From assembly GCF_001895045.1 (NCBI RefSeq), contig NZ_BDAM01000003.1:475393-539392 (forward strand): DNA of 64,000 nt, in the 5' to 3' direction. How positions within the stretch are numbered: position 1 is the stretch's first letter; every line of letters begins with the position of its first letter. Made by a program: the position numbers and the translations under genes. Of this stretch, positions 35,525 to 45,083 are shown piece by piece. The stretch is from Rhodococcus coprophilus NBRC 100603. GTDB lineage: Bacteria; Actinomycetota; Actinomycetes; Mycobacteriales; Mycobacteriaceae. Under the pieces are notes generated by a model. It made no database searches. It saw nothing but the letters and a program-made list of their open reading frames with translations, and had not been told where the DNA came from.

Positions 35525-36865
35525 ATGTCCTTCGCGATTGACGGACTCTCCTGGATCGAGAACTGGCGGATGCCTAACGGCGGCCAGTCGTACGTGGTTC
35601 CTTTCCCCACCCTGAGGCCTTCGACGATCGTTTTCCACGGCGAAGAGGAATTCACATACGGGCACTACGGGATCCACCTCGGCCAGGCGGACGTGCTGAC
35701 CTTCCTAGGCGATGAAAGCCAAGTCATTACTGGGCATTTCATCGATTGCCGAATCGATTCGCCCACCCGGAACACGATCGAGCACCACACGTGGTCACCC
35801 TCGTCTGGTCGTCATCTGCGGATCCCACCCGGCATAGCACACGCCTTCGACGGGCTCGAACGGATCCATACTCTGAACACCTACGATTGCTACCTTCCTG
35901 CGGAAGACCAAATCGACAAGACCTCGTGGAACCCCGATTCCGACGTAATCAACGTCCCGATCGACGCAGACCCCCTAGAGGTTGCGCTCTTCCAGCCGAA
36001 CAGCAAGGCTGCATCCGAGCGGTGGTACCGGTTGCTCGCGAAGCAGCAGTACAACGCGATCAGCGCGAACTCGGAGGAGTACCCCCTGACGATGGACGTC
36101 TCCTTCGACGACGGGCAGTCCCGCAGAATCAAGCTGCGGAAGGTCAACGCGAAGAAGCGAAACCCGCATCCTGACATCGAGCCGATCGTCGGCATTGACG
36201 GACTCCAGTGGCGGGCACACCCCATCCTGTGGAGCGGCCCAAACTCAGGTTTCGTACCGCTGACCGATGCGGCCCCCATGTACTTCATCGACCACGGCAC
36301 CGACCGCTACACGCACGACGCCTACGGGATTCACCTGACCCAAGAAGATCGGCTGACGTTCCTCGGACCTCCTGATCACACAGTGCGCGCACACTTCGTG
36401 GACTTACGCGAGGGCTCACCGACACTGCACGCAACAGTCTCCGTGGACTTCACTCCCTCCGCGGGGCGCTACCTTGCGATCCCCGCTGGCGTAGCCCACG
36501 CGTTCGACGGGCTAGAGCGTGTCTTCACAGTCAACAAGCCTCAGTCCTACGTCAAAGCTGAGAATGATGGCATAGACACTATCAACGGCAATGATGTCCT
36601 CGACTGGCCGCTCGATCAGCGTCCTTTCCCCGTACTGACGCCCCTCACGGTGCCCGCATCAGAGACGTTCTACCAGCAACGCGCAGCGCTGCAGCAGGAA
36701 CTCGTCAGTCGACCGCCCGCAACCGGAACTCCAGCAGTCCTCATGATCGATGGTCCCGACGGCCAGCCGGTCAAGATCGCAGTTCGCAAGAAGGTGGCGG
36801 CCGGAGCGCACCCCCCGACCAACGCAGGCGTGGACACGAAGGAAAGGGCACTCCGGAAGGCATGA
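35525..36865 (+). CDS. Tandem RmlC-like cupin protein
   Basis: 446 aa made of two related halves. Each carries the RmlC-type cupin pattern: YGIHL.Q.D.LTFLG, then HF.D.R..SPT, then IP.GxAHAFDGLER (about residues 40-115 and 258-336). RmlC-family enzymes epimerise or isomerise dTDP-keto-sugars, and the IPPGIAHAFDGLE end is typical. The residues I would expect as catalytic His in RmlC are not clearly placed, so substrate and activity are open. The second ATG (35525) is chosen because AAAGG lies at good spacing; the ATG at 35519 is too close. Codon use has more A/T at third positions than neighbouring genes. Overlaps the MFS gene (ATGA). Confidence 0.7.
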   Translation: MSFAIDGLSWIENWRMPNGGQSYVVPFPTLRPSTIVFHGEEEFTYGHYGIHLGQADVLTFLGDESQVITGHFIDCRIDSPTRNTIEHHTWSPSSGRHLRIPPGIAHAFDGLERIHTLNTYDCYLPAEDQIDKTSWNPDSDVINVPIDADPLEVALFQPNSKAASERWYRLLAKQQYNAISANSEEYPLTMDVSFDDGQSRRIKLRKVNAKKRNPHPDIEPIVGIDGLQWRAHPILWSGPNSGFVPLTDAAPMYFIDHGTDRYTHDAYGIHLTQEDRLTFLGPPDHTVRAHFVDLREGSPTLHATVSVDFTPSAGRYLAIPAGVAHAFDGLERVFTVNKPQSYVKAENDGIDTINGNDVLDWPLDQRPFPVLTPLTVPASETFYQQRAALQQELVSRPPATGTPAVLMIDGPDGQPVKIAVRKKVAAGAHPPTNAGVDTKERALRKA

Positions 36866-38127
36866 CCAGCCCACTCCGTAATCGAGACTTCCGATACCTC
36901 TGGCTAGCGCTCTCATCCTCGCTGCTAGCAGCGGGCGTGTGGGTCATCGCGTTACCCCTATTTACACTCCACCTCGGATACGGCCCGACTACCGTCGGCA
37001 TCGTCGTCGGCTGCGGACTCATCGGCACTCTGTCGAGCTTGCTCTTCGGAGGCGCCCTTCTCGACAGGTACCCCAAACGGACGATTCTCGCCTGGTCAGC
37101 CTTCATCCCCGGGATCGTGCTCCTGGCCGTCTGCCTATGGGCAGAGACCGCCACCATCCCGTGGTACGCCTTGGCCGCAACAGCGGCGATCGTCGGCGCC
37201 TGCGACGGCGTATACGGGCCGGCAAACGAATCCCTGCTGCCCGAAATCGTCGAAAAGGAGCACCTCCACGTCGGCAACAGCCTCCAAGCCTTGGTGGAGT
37301 CCCTGCTGCTGAAAGCCTTCGGACCAGCGATCGGAGGCGCGACAATCGCTCTGGCCGGCCCCGCCCCTGCTCTCGCAGTCGTGGGCGTCTTGTTCCTGGT
37401 CACGGCGGCGTTCTCTCGGCAAATCGTGCCGGCCTACGAACCGCCCCCACCCGACCAGTCGGCCGGCTGGGCATCGGTGTTTCAGGACATCGGCGACGGC
37501 TTCCGGTACGTGGCCAAGACAAAATGGATATGGACGGCAGTGCTGTGGTCCGCACTAGCGCTCCTTCTGCAGGCGGGCCCACGATCCGTCGCACTACCCG
37601 TCGTATTCGGTGAGGGATCAGCAGGGGCATACGCCCTGATCATGGTCGGCTACGGAATCGCCAGCGCCGTAGGGTCACTCGTCTCATCGTTCGCGATCCG
37701 CCCCAACAACCGATTCGGAACCCTTTTCGCCGCGTGGAGCCTTGGGTCCCTTCCCCTCATCGCCATCGCGTTTCATCCGACAGTCGCAGTGGCGGCGGTC
37801 GCGATGGCCCTCGTCGGTCTCTTTAACGCCTACGGAAACGTCCTCTGGCAAACCCTGATGCAACAAGGCGTCCCCGACGACCTGCGGGGAAGAGTGACCA
37901 GTGTCGACTGGTTCGGCAGCATCTCTCTAATGCCCATCTCCACAGTGGTGACAGGGCTGTTCATCGACCACGGAATCGTCAGGCTCCTCTTCCTCCTCGC
38001 AGGCACCGTCCCCGTGGTCCTCGCCTTCATTGCGTACGCCATCATCGCCAAGGACAGCTCGGCAAACTCCGATCGAACATCCATCGATCCAGCAGAGACC
38101 CCGCCGTTGAATCGCACTTCCGGATGA
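36862..38127 (+). CDS. MFS exporter
   Basis: 421 aa with about 12 membrane helices. The DRYPKR loop 2-3 signature and the TFSxP-type loop (VEKEHLHVGNSLQALVE) place it with drug/siderophore-type MFS exporters such as EntS and macrolide pumps. The stop/start overlap with the cupin gene shows co-translation, so the pump probably handles the product or substrate of that cassette. It shares the lower third-position GC of its neighbours, a sign of recent transfer. Confidence 0.85.
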   Translation: MTSPLRNRDFRYLWLALSSSLLAAGVWVIALPLFTLHLGYGPTTVGIVVGCGLIGTLSSLLFGGALLDRYPKRTILAWSAFIPGIVLLAVCLWAETATIPWYALAATAAIVGACDGVYGPANESLLPEIVEKEHLHVGNSLQALVESLLLKAFGPAIGGATIALAGPAPALAVVGVLFLVTAAFSRQIVPAYEPPPPDQSAGWASVFQDIGDGFRYVAKTKWIWTAVLWSALALLLQAGPRSVALPVVFGEGSAGAYALIMVGYGIASAVGSLVSSFAIRPNNRFGTLFAAWSLGSLPLIAIAFHPTVAVAAVAMALVGLFNAYGNVLWQTLMQQGVPDDLRGRVTSVDWFGSISLMPISTVVTGLFIDHGIVRLLFLLAGTVPVVLAFIAYAIIAKDSSANSDRTSIDPAETPPLNRTSG

Positions 38128-38240
38128 ACCGCTGCTTCGCAGCAGACCAAACCTCTCCCGAAAAAGTCGTTATCGACCCAGTTGTCGACGGAGTAACCCG
38201 GAGATCCCAGCATGCGTTCGAGGTGGCTCACGATGCCGAT

Positions 38241-38272
38241 CAGGTGAGCTGCAAATCAGGTGAGCTGCAAAT
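38241..38272. repeat. 16-bp perfect tandem repeat
   Basis: CAGGTGAGCTGCAAAT occurs twice head to tail, then the sequence returns to high GC. It lies between the MFS gene and truA, at the right edge of the lower-GC cassette, so it may mark a junction or a replication slip. Confidence 0.8.
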
Positions 38273-38305
38273 TCGCCGCGTACCCACGACCGGGAGGCGA
38301 GACCC

Positions 38306-39139
38306 TCAGCAGCAGCCCGGCACGATGGGCCCGCGGACTTCACGGGTCGCGACATTGCGTGCGGCGAGTTCGTCGTCGGCCGGATAGTCGACGCGCACGA
38401 GCGAGAGTCCGTGCGCGGGCGCGACGGCGACCGATGCGGCGCGTTCGCGCTCGTCCAGCAACGCGGTCATCCACTCGACGCTGCGCCGGCCCTCACCGAC
38501 GGCGAGGGCAGCACCGACGAGACTTCGCACCATCGACCAGCAGAACGCGTCGGCACTGACATAGGCGGTGAGAATGTCACCGTCACGCGACCAGTCGTAA
38601 CGCTGGAGTTCGCGGACCGTCGTAGCACCGTCGCGGCGTTTGCAGAACGCGGCGAAATCGTGCAATCCGAGAAGCGACCGGGATGCACGTTGCATCGCCT
38701 CGAGGTCGACGGACTTCGGCCACGCCACGGTGTCGCGCGCACGCAGCGGCTCCGCACCGTACGGCGCCGTCGTCAATCGGTATTCGTAGTGGCGGCGGAT
38801 CGCGGAGAACCGCGCGTCGAAGTCCGCCGGCGCCAAAGAGATTCCGGTCACCCGGATATCGCGGGGAAGGAACCGTGCCAGTCGCCGGATCCATCGTGAA
38901 GGGTCGTCGGGCAGTGCCGCCGTGGGCACGTCGACGTGCGCGACCTGGCCGGACGCATGCACACCGGCGTCGGTCCGGCCTGCGACGGTGAGCAGCACGG
39001 GGGTACGCACGATCGCGCCGAGTTTCTCCTCGATCTCACCGCACACCGTGCGGCGGCCGGGTTGTCGTGCCCATCCGGAGAAGTCGGTGCCGTCGTACGC
39101 GATATCGAGCCGGAGCCGGGTGAGCTCGGGCCCTCCCAC
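38306..39139 (-). CDS. truA: tRNA pseudouridine(38-40) synthase TruA
   Basis: 277 aa from the GTG at 39139. Isomerises uridines 38-40 in the anticodon stem. The catalytic Asp lies in [10 protein letters not shown] (about 58-67), preceded by the [12 protein letters not shown] strand. The start is uncertain: the frame continues to a TTG at 39238, but that stretch is a hairpin that looks like the rplQ terminator, so the shorter form is preferred. Downstream gene of the rplQ end of the ribosomal cluster, as in mycobacteria. Confidence 0.88.
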   Translation of the reverse strand: MGGPELTRLRLDIAYDGTDFSGWARQPGRRTVCGEIEEKLGAIVRTPVLLTVAGRTDAGVHASGQVAHVDVPTAALPDDPSRWIRRLARFLPRDIRVTGISLAPADFDARFSAIRRHYEYRLTTAPYGAEPLRARDTVAWPKSVDLEAMQRASRSLLGLHDFAAFCKRRDGATTVRELQRYDWSRDGDILTAYVSADAFCWSMVRSLVGAALAVGEGRRSVEWMTALLDERERAASVAVAPAHGLSLVRVDYPADDELAARNVATREVRGPIVPGCC

Positions 39140-39177
39140 GACGCCGGAGTCGTGGGAAGCAGGGTCGTCGGAAGCAG

Positions 39178-39212
39178 CGAGCCCGCCGCCCTCGGAAGGG
39201 TCGGCGGGCTCG
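39178..39212. terminator. GC-rich hairpin between rplQ and truA
   Basis: An 11-bp perfect stem (39178-39188 with 39202-39212) and 13-base loop lie 32 bases after the rplQ stop. No T-run follows on the minus strand; it could be a terminator or a processing/attenuation stem. Confidence 0.5.
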
Positions 39213-39243
39213 TGTGCTTCAGCAGATGCCGAAACCAAGGGAA

Positions 39244-39795
39244 CTAGTCCTTCTTGGCCTCGTCGGCATCGGCGGCCGTGGCGTTGTCGTCTTCGATCGA
39301 CTCGATGACGGCATCCGCGTTCTCGACCTGGGCATCGGTGGCGTCGGCCTCGACGGCCTCCACCACGTTGTCCTCGGCAGCAGGAGCGGACTGCGACGCG
39401 GCGACGCGGCGAGCGCGATCCGCCTCGTTGCTGACCGTCTTCTCACGGACGAGCTCGATGACCGCCATGGGGGCGTTGTCGCCCTTGCGCGGCATCGTCT
39501 TGATGATGCGGGTGTAGCCACCGTTGCGATCCTCGAAGGAAGGACCGATCTCCGCGAACAGCGTGTGGACGACGTCCTTGTTGCGGAGGACCTTCAGCAC
39601 CTCACGACGCGAAGCCAGCGTGTTGGCCTTTGCGTGCGTGACGAGCTTCTCGGCGTACGGGCGCAGGGCCTTGGCCTTGGACTCGGTGGTGGTGATGCGG
39701 CCGTGCTCGAAGAGCGCGGTGGCCAGGTTGGCGAAGATCGCCTTCTGGTGCGAGGCCGACCCGCCGAAGCGGGCGCCCTTCTTGGGCTTGGGCAT
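39244..39795 (-). CDS. rplQ: 50S ribosomal protein L17
   Basis: 183 aa. The L17 core (residues 1 to about 118; [17 protein letters not shown]..) lies at the exit-tunnel side of the 50S subunit. A further 60 residues are rich in Ala, Glu, Asp and Val; L17 of many bacteria stops near 120, and acidic tails occur in actinobacteria. Follows rpoA by 30 bases. Confidence 0.95.
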   Translation of the reverse strand: MPKPKKGARFGGSASHQKAIFANLATALFEHGRITTTESKAKALRPYAEKLVTHAKANTLASRREVLKVLRNKDVVHTLFAEIGPSFEDRNGGYTRIIKTMPRKGDNAPMAVIELVREKTVSNEADRARRVAASQSAPAAEDNVVEAVEADATDAQVENADAVIESIEDDNATAADADEAKKD

Positions 39796-39825
39796 GATTT
39801 TCTCCTAGTAACGGACCGTGAGCTG

Positions 39826-40887
39826 CTACAGCTGCTCGGTCTCGGCGTAGTCCTCGTTGCCGTCGGTCTCGCTGAAGGAGCCGGGCTCGGTGTCGCTCCA
39901 GGTACCGGTCGCGGCGTCGTAACCGGCGACGGTGCTGGGGTCGAACGAAGCGGGGCTGTCCTTGAGCGACAGGCCGAGCGAGTGCAGCTTGACCTTGACC
40001 TCATCGATGGACTTCTGACCGAAGTTGCGGATGTCGAGCAGATCGGACTCCGTGCGTGCCACGAGCTCACCGACGGTGTGAACGCCTTCGCGCTTGAGGC
40101 AGTTGTAGGACCGGACCGTGAGGTCGAGGTCCTCGATCGGAAGTCCGAAGGAGGCGATGTGGTCGGCCTCGGCGGGCGAGGGACCGATCTCGATACCTTC
40201 TGCTTCGACATTCAGCTCACGAGCCAGACCGAAGAGCTCCACGAGGGTCTTACCCGCCGAAGCGAGCGCGTCCCGCGCCGTGATGGAGTTCTTGGTCTCC
40301 ACGTCGAGAATCAGCCGATCGAAGTCGGTGCGCTGCTCGACGCGGGTCGCTTCCACCTTGTACGTCACCTTGAGCACCGGCGAGTAGATCGAGTCGACCG
40401 GGATACGGCCGATCTCGGCGCCGGACGCCTTGTTCTGGACGGCGGGGACGTAGCCGCGACCGCGCTCGACGACGAGCTCGATCTCCAGCTTTCCCTTGTC
40501 GTTCAGGGTGGCGATGTGCAGGTCCGGGTTATGGATGGTGACACCGGCCGGGGGGACGATGTCGCCGGCCGTAACGGTGCCGGGACCCTGCTTGCGGACG
40601 TACATGGTGACCGGCTCGTCCTCTTCCGAGCCGACCACGAGGCCCTTGAGGTTCAGGATGATGTCGGTGACATCCTCCTTCACCCCCGGAACCGTGGTGA
40701 ACTCGTGGAGCACGCCGTCGATGCGAATGCTGGTGACGGCTGCGCCCGGGATCGAGGAGAGCAGGGTGCGACGAAGCGAGTTGCCGAGTGTGTACCCGAA
40801 GCCAGGCTCGAGGGGTTCGATGACGAACTTCGAACGGTTGTCAGCGATGACCTCTTCGGTCAGTGTGGGTCGCTGCGAGATGAGCAT
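39826..40887 (-). CDS. rpoA: RNA polymerase alpha subunit
   Basis: 353 aa. N-terminal dimerisation and beta-binding domain (1 to about 230), linker and a C-terminal domain (about 250-315; [22 protein letters not shown]) that contacts UP elements and activators, then an acidic tail. Ordered rpsD - rpoA - rplQ as in most bacteria. A 98-base gap with a strong hairpin separates it from rpsD. Confidence 0.98.
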   Translation of the reverse strand: MLISQRPTLTEEVIADNRSKFVIEPLEPGFGYTLGNSLRRTLLSSIPGAAVTSIRIDGVLHEFTTVPGVKEDVTDIILNLKGLVVGSEEDEPVTMYVRKQGPGTVTAGDIVPPAGVTIHNPDLHIATLNDKGKLEIELVVERGRGYVPAVQNKASGAEIGRIPVDSIYSPVLKVTYKVEATRVEQRTDFDRLILDVETKNSITARDALASAGKTLVELFGLARELNVEAEGIEIGPSPAEADHIASFGLPIEDLDLTVRSYNCLKREGVHTVGELVARTESDLLDIRNFGQKSIDEVKVKLHSLGLSLKDSPASFDPSTVAGYDAATGTWSDTEPGSFSETDGNEDYAETEQL

Positions 40888-40938
40888 CTGTTGCCTCCTT
40901 GTGGGCGTCCGCTATTTGACGCCCTGGTGGATGGGTGC

Positions 40939-40970
40939 GTGTTCTCCGGTCCGAAAGGACCGGAGAACAC
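40939..40970. promoter_or_regulatory. 14-bp hairpin between rpsD and rpoA
   Basis: GTGTTCTCCGGTCC pairs perfectly with its complement around a 4-base loop. No U-run follows it on the minus strand, so a role as RNA-processing or attenuation site in the rpsD-rpoA transcript is as likely as termination. Confidence 0.6.
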
Positions 40971-40985
40971 ACGGCACGATGTGCC

Positions 40986-41591
40986 TTACTTCGAGTAGTA
41001 CTCGACGATGAGCTGTTCCTGCAGCGGGATGTCGATCTGCGCGCGCTCGGGAAGCTGGTGGACCAGCACCCGCAGACGCGAACCGACGACCTGCAGCCAA
41101 CCCGGGATCGGGCGATCGCCCTGGGTCTCCCGCGCCACCTGGAACGGAAGCGTGCTCAGCGACTTCTCGCGGACATCGATGATGTCGTACTGCGAGACGC
41201 GGTAGCTCGGGACGTCGACCTTCTTGCCGTTGACCAGGAAGTGGCCGTGGCTCACGAGCTGACGAGCCTGACGACGCGTGCGGGCGAGGCCGGCACGGTA
41301 GACGACGTTGTCCAGACGCGACTCGAGGATGGTCAGCAGAACCTCACCGGTCTTACCGGGACGGCTTGCGGCTTCCTCGTAGTAACGACGGAACTGCTTC
41401 TCCATGATGCCGTAGGAGAAGCGAGCCTTCTGCTTCTCCTGCAGCTGGAGCAGGTACTCGCTCTCCTTGATCCGCGCGCGGCCGTGCTGGCCGGGCGGGT
41501 AGGGGCGACGCTCGAAGGCCTGATCGCCTCCGACCAGGTCGACGCGGAGACGACGCGACTTACGTGTAACGGGACCGGTATAACGTGCCAT
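40986..41591 (-). CDS. rpsD: 30S ribosomal protein S4
   Basis: 201 aa. Primary 16S rRNA-binding protein that nucleates the 30S body. The central S4 RNA-binding segment (LARTRRQARQLVSHGHFLVNGKKV, about 93-115) is intact. No N-terminal CXXC zinc pair, so this is the zinc-independent form. Follows rpsK by 26 bases. Confidence 0.97.
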   Translation of the reverse strand: MARYTGPVTRKSRRLRVDLVGGDQAFERRPYPPGQHGRARIKESEYLLQLQEKQKARFSYGIMEKQFRRYYEEAASRPGKTGEVLLTILESRLDNVVYRAGLARTRRQARQLVSHGHFLVNGKKVDVPSYRVSQYDIIDVREKSLSTLPFQVARETQGDRPIPGWLQVVGSRLRVLVHQLPERAQIDIPLQEQLIVEYYSK

Positions 41592-41617
41592 GACTTAGAA
41601 CCTTTTCCTTTCCCGTA

Positions 41618-42031
41618 TTAGACGCGACGCCGCTTGGGCGGACGGCAACCATTGTGCGGCTGGGGCGTGACGTCGGAGATGGTGCCGACCTCGAGGCCAG
41701 CGGCCTGGAGGGAACGGATCGCGGTTTCGCGGCCCGAGCCGGGGCCCTTGACGAAAACGTCGACCTTCTTGACACCGTGCTCCTGCGCCTTGCGGGCAGC
41801 GCTCTCGGCGGCGAGCTGGGCGGCGAACGGGGTCGACTTGCGCGAACCCTTGAAGCCGACGTGGCCCGACGACGCCCAGGAGATCACGTTGCCCTGAGGA
41901 TCGGTGATGGACACGATGGTGTTGTTGAAGGTGCTCTTGATGTGAGCGGCGCCGTGCGGGACGTTCTTCTTGTCCCTGCGCCGTGCCTTCTGGGTCTTCT
42001 TCGGACCGGCGGTGCGTGACTTGGGAGGCAT
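41618..42031 (-). CDS. rpsK: 30S ribosomal protein S11
   Basis: 137 aa, with the GRGRETAIR region and the C-terminal [13 protein letters not shown], which belong to the 30S platform. The ATG overlaps the rpsM stop by one base (TAATG), so rpsM and rpsK are coupled. Confidence 0.97.
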   Translation of the reverse strand: MPPKSRTAGPKKTQKARRRDKKNVPHGAAHIKSTFNNTIVSITDPQGNVISWASSGHVGFKGSRKSTPFAAQLAAESAARKAQEHGVKKVDVFVKGPGSGRETAIRSLQAAGLEVGTISDVTPQPHNGCRPPKRRRV

Positions 42032-42399
42032 TACTTCTTCTTTCCTGCGACGGTGCGCTTCGGACCCTTACGGGTACGGGCGTTGGTCTTGGTGCGCTGT
42101 CCACGCACGGGCAGACCACGACGATGCCGCAGGCCCTGGTAGCAGCCGATCTCGATCTTGCGGCGGATGTCCGCCTGGACCTCGCGGCGGAGGTCACCCT
42201 CGACCTTGTAGCTCTCCTCGATGTGCTCGCGGAGCTTGGCGAGATCCTCGTCGGACAGATCCTTGCTGCGCAGATCCGGGTTCACGCCGGTCGCCGCAAG
42301 GATTTCCTGGGAGCGCGTACGGCCGATGCCGTAGATGTAAGTGAGTGCGATCTCCATCCGCTTTTCACGGGGTAGATCGACACCTGCGAGACGTGCCAT
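42031..42399 (-). CDS. rpsM: 30S ribosomal protein S13
   Basis: 122 aa. Head protein of the 30S subunit that touches the P-site tRNA. Starts [14 protein letters not shown] and ends in a basic [11 protein letters not shown] tail. First of the rpsM-rpsK-rpsD group, 212 bases after rpmJ. Confidence 0.97.
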   Translation of the reverse strand: MARLAGVDLPREKRMEIALTYIYGIGRTRSQEILAATGVNPDLRSKDLSDEDLAKLREHIEESYKVEGDLRREVQADIRRKIEIGCYQGLRHRRGLPVRGQRTKTNARTRKGPKRTVAGKKK

Positions 42400-42457
42400 G
42401 TGGCATTCCTATTCGGTGTGCGGAGGTCTGCTCCCAGCCCGTCCCCTGCGTCGAAAA

Positions 42458-42481
42458 ACTGTGTAAGTCGATAAACACAGT
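42458..42481 (-). promoter_or_regulatory. Terminator-like hairpin between rpmJ and rpsM
   Basis: ACTGTGT pairs with ACACAGT around 10 bases and is followed on the minus strand by a run of five Ts, the layout of a weak intrinsic terminator or attenuator. The 42400-42611 gap has no other gene; a second stem (CCTCGA/TCGAGG) lies near 42521-42536. Confidence 0.5.
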
Positions 42482-42611
42482 GGGGCCCCGGCCTCCGAAC
42501 CGGGGGTTGATCGCGCAGCTCCTCGACTGATCGAGGATCGTAACCACGCGACTGGTGCTGGAAGGTCTTCTTTGCTTGTTGCCAAGCAGATCTTCGAGAC
42601 GAAGGTCCGAT

Positions 42612-42725
42612 CTAGCCCTGACGCTGCTTGTGACGCAGGTTCTCGCAGATCACCATGACCCGTCCGTTACGACGGATCACCTTGCACTTCTCGCAGATCT
42701 TCTTGACGCTAGGCTGAACCTTCAC
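42612..42725 (-). CDS. rpmJ: 50S ribosomal protein L36
   Basis: 37 aa, missing from simple length filters. The cysteines in KICEKCK, plus a third Cys in MVICENL and the His in LRHKQRQG, form the zinc site, so this is the zinc-binding form. The start is a GTG ([15 protein letters not shown]). It lies 90 bases after infA on the same strand. Confidence 0.95.
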   Translation of the reverse strand: MKVQPSVKKICEKCKVIRRNGRVMVICENLRHKQRQG

Positions 42726-42815
42726 GTGCGTCCGATCTCCTGTATGTGCGCCCCCGGACACGGCTGACCGCGACCGAAGACAGGGTTCTCCCCGACCGTA
42801 TAGCCGGGGAAGCTC

Positions 42816-43037
42816 TTACTTGTACCGGTAGACGATGCGTCCACGCGTCAGGTCGTAGGGCGAAAGCTCCACGACCACGCGGTCCTCGGGAAGAATACGA
42901 ATGTAGTGCTGGCGCATCTTGCCGCTGATGTGGGCCAGAACTTTATGACCGTTCTCCAGCTCGATGCGGAACATCGCATTGGGCAGTGGTTCGACAACCC
43001 GGCCCTCGACCTCGATTGCCCCGTCTTTCTTAGCCAT
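42816..43037 (-). CDS. infA: Translation initiation factor IF-1
   Basis: 73 aa, a single OB fold that blocks the 30S A site during initiation. Begins [20 protein letters not shown] and ends [12 protein letters not shown], near-invariant in actinobacteria. The ATG is preceded by GGAGG. A longer frame to 43475 is an artefact. Promoter probably in the 184-base gap to dtd. Confidence 0.97.
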   Translation of the reverse strand: MAKKDGAIEVEGRVVEPLPNAMFRIELENGHKVLAHISGKMRQHYIRILPEDRVVVELSPYDLTRGRIVYRYK

Positions 43038-43221
43038 ATCCTCCGCGATCCGTCGTTCGATGTGTGGTTGCATCGGCATCCGATACCGTGACGCCCAGCC
43101 TCCGGATGTCGCACGAATTCGAGATTCGACGCGAACCTTCCCGGAGCGCAGCGCGCACCACCGGTCAATGCTACGGGAGTTTTCCCACCAGGCCAAATGG
43201 AGACGAACGAGGAGGACGCAC

Positions 43222-43659
43222 GTGCGGGCACTGATCCAGCGGGTGAAGACCGCGGCAGTTGCGGTCGACGGCGACGAGGTCGCCCGGATCACTCCGCCGG
43301 CGGGCGGACACGGACTTCTGGCCCTTGTGGGGGTCACGCACGACGACGACGCGGCGAAAGCGGCGACGCTCGCCCGCAAGGTGTGGACGATGCGGATCCT
43401 CGAGGACGAGAAATCGGCATCCGACGTCGGCGCTCCGCTGCTGGTCGTCAGCCAGTTCACCCTCATGGCCGACACGCGGAAGAGCCGGCGACCGTCGTGG
43501 TCGGCCGCGGCACCGCGAGCGGTGGCAGAACCACTCGTCGAGGAATTCGCACAGGCCCTGCGCGGGCTCGGTGCGCACGTCGAAACGGGAGTTTTCGGCG
43601 CTCACATGGAAGTGAGCCTCGTCAACGACGGACCGGTGACCCTGCTCGTCGAGGTGTGA
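43222..43659 (+). CDS. dtd: D-aminoacyl-tRNA deacylase
   Basis: 145 aa. Removes D-amino acids, and glycine mischarged on tRNA-Ala, from tRNA. The SQFTLMAD (about 75-82) and GxxxV..VNDGPVT C-terminal motifs of DTD are present. GTG start after GAGGAGG. It is the only plus-strand gene inside the ribosomal block, divergent from infA and convergent with map. Confidence 0.93.
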   Translation: MRALIQRVKTAAVAVDGDEVARITPPAGGHGLLALVGVTHDDDAAKAATLARKVWTMRILEDEKSASDVGAPLLVVSQFTLMADTRKSRRPSWSAAAPRAVAEPLVEEFAQALRGLGAHVETGVFGAHMEVSLVNDGPVTLLVEV

Positions 43660-43679
43660 CCGATATCGCTGCTCGGGCG

Positions 43680-43734
43680 CGGTCGTTGTTTCGGCAAGCA
43701 GTCGTTATTCGGGACACAGTCGTTATTCGGGACG
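43680..43734. repeat. 18-bp tandem repeat over the map stop codon
   Basis: Two 18-base units (43699-43716 and 43717-43734, 17 of 18 identical) with a decayed third unit before them. The unit contains the map stop codon, and because it is six codons long a second in-frame stop follows. Probably a slip duplication at the map end. Confidence 0.75.
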
Positions 43735-44520
43735 CAGGGTGAGGATCCGCGGACCCGACTCGGTGACAGCGACGGTGTGCTCCCAGTGCGCGGCGCGACT
43801 GCCGTCGGTGGTGACCACGGTCCAGTCGTCGTCGAGCACCTCGGTCTCGTAGGTGCCGAGCGTGAGCATCGGCTCGATCGCGAGCACCGAACCGACGACA
43901 AGTTGCGGCCCCTTACCGGGGGCGCCTTCGTTCGCCAGGAACGGTTCCATGTGCATCTCGCGACCGATGCCGTGTCCGCCGTAGCCGTCCACGATGCCGA
44001 AGGGGCGGCCGAACAGTTTCTCCGCGTCGTGGGTGCCGGTCTCGATCGCGTGCGAGACGTCGGTGAGACGGTTACCCGGAAGCATCGCGGCGATTCCGGC
44101 CTCCATCGACAGGCGCGTGGCTTCGCTCAGCTCAGTGTCTTCCTGGGCGAGCTCCCCCACCCCAAACGTCCAGGCGGAGTCGCCGTGCCATCCGTCGAGG
44201 ATCGCACCGCAGTCGATGGACACCAGATCGCCCTCGGCGAGGATGTCGTCCGCCGACGGGATGCCGTGCACCACGCGATCGTTGACGGACGAGCAGATCG
44301 AGCCGGTGAAACCGTTGTAGCCCAGGAAGGAGGGAACGGCGCCCGCGTCGCGGATCACCGCTTCCGCCACCCTGTCGAGTTCCAGAGTGCTCACGCCCGG
44401 CTTCGCCGCGTCCCGCACCGCAACGAGTGCGGCACCGACGATGGCGCCCGCAGCCGCCATCGCGTCGAGTTCACCGGAAGTGCGGAACGGAACCACCTTG
44501 CGCTTGCGCCCGAAACCCAT
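43723..44520 (-). CDS. map: Methionine aminopeptidase, type I
   Basis: 265 aa. Removes initiator methionine from nascent proteins. The pita-bread metal ligands (Asp in [17 protein letters not shown], His in [12 protein letters not shown] and Glu near the C-terminus) are in order. No N-terminal zinc extension. Follows adk by 17 bases in the order secY-adk-map, which is the classic bacterial arrangement. Confidence 0.95.
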   Translation of the reverse strand: MGFGRKRKVVPFRTSGELDAMAAAGAIVGAALVAVRDAAKPGVSTLELDRVAEAVIRDAGAVPSFLGYNGFTGSICSSVNDRVVHGIPSADDILAEGDLVSIDCGAILDGWHGDSAWTFGVGELAQEDTELSEATRLSMEAGIAAMLPGNRLTDVSHAIETGTHDAEKLFGRPFGIVDGYGGHGIGREMHMEPFLANEGAPGKGPQLVVGSVLAIEPMLTLGTYETEVLDDDWTVVTTDGSRAAHWEHTVAVTESGPRILTLRPE

Positions 44521-44537
44521 GTCGAAATTCCTACGTC

Positions 44538-45083
44538 CTACTTGCCGAGCGCCGAGAGCGCGCGGGCGTTGATCTCCTCGACCTCACCGATGGCGTCGAC
44601 CGTGATGATCGCGTCGCGGTAGTAGTCGAGCAGCGGAGCTGTCTCCTCACGGTAGACCCGGAGGCGATTGCGGATGACGTCCTCGGTGTCGTCGGCGCGA
44701 CCGCGAGCGAGCATGCGCCCGACGACCACGTCCTCGTCGATGACGAACGACAGCACGCCGTCGAGTGCCACTCCGAGATCCTGCAGGATGTTCTCGAGTT
44801 CCTTGGCCTGCTCGACGCTGCGCGGGAAGCCGTCGAGAAGGAAACCGTTCGCCGCGTCGGGCTCGGCGAGACGTTCGCGAACCATGTTGTTCGTGATCTC
44901 CGCGGGCACGAGGTCGCCCGCATCGATGTACTTCTTGGCCTCGATACCGAGCGGGGTTCCCTGGCCGATGTTGGCGCGGAACAGATCGCCGGTCGAGATC
45001 GCCGGGACACCGAGCTTCTCGGACAGGATCGCGGCCTGCGTGCCCTTGCCGGCACCGGGAGGACCGAGGAGTACAAGTCTCAC
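44538..45083 (-). CDS. adk: Adenylate kinase
   Basis: 181 aa, short-lid form usual in actinobacteria. P-loop [10 protein letters not shown] at about 7-16, then DGFPRS (about 83-88). Keeps ATP, ADP and AMP in balance. Its ATG overlaps the secY stop (ATGA), so it is coupled to secY. Confidence 0.97.
   Translation of the reverse strand: MRLVLLGPPGAGKGTQAAILSEKLGVPAISTGDLFRANIGQGTPLGIEAKKYIDAGDLVPAEITNNMVRERLAEPDAANGFLLDGFPRSVEQAKELENILQDLGVALDGVLSFVIDEDVVVGRMLARGRADDTEDVIRNRLRVYREETAPLLDYYRDAIITVDAIGEVEEINARALSALGK

Noticed and set aside
38170..38231. Minus-strand fragment reading LIGIVSHLERML, resembling the C-terminal end of an SMC/SbcC-type ATPase
   Set aside because: Too short to assign, no start or remaining domain; could be chance. 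Kept only as a possible gene remnant near the cassette edge.
43038..43221. Promoter pair between infA and dtd
   Set aside because: A TTGACC hexamer is present on the minus strand but no TANNNT box at proper spacing.
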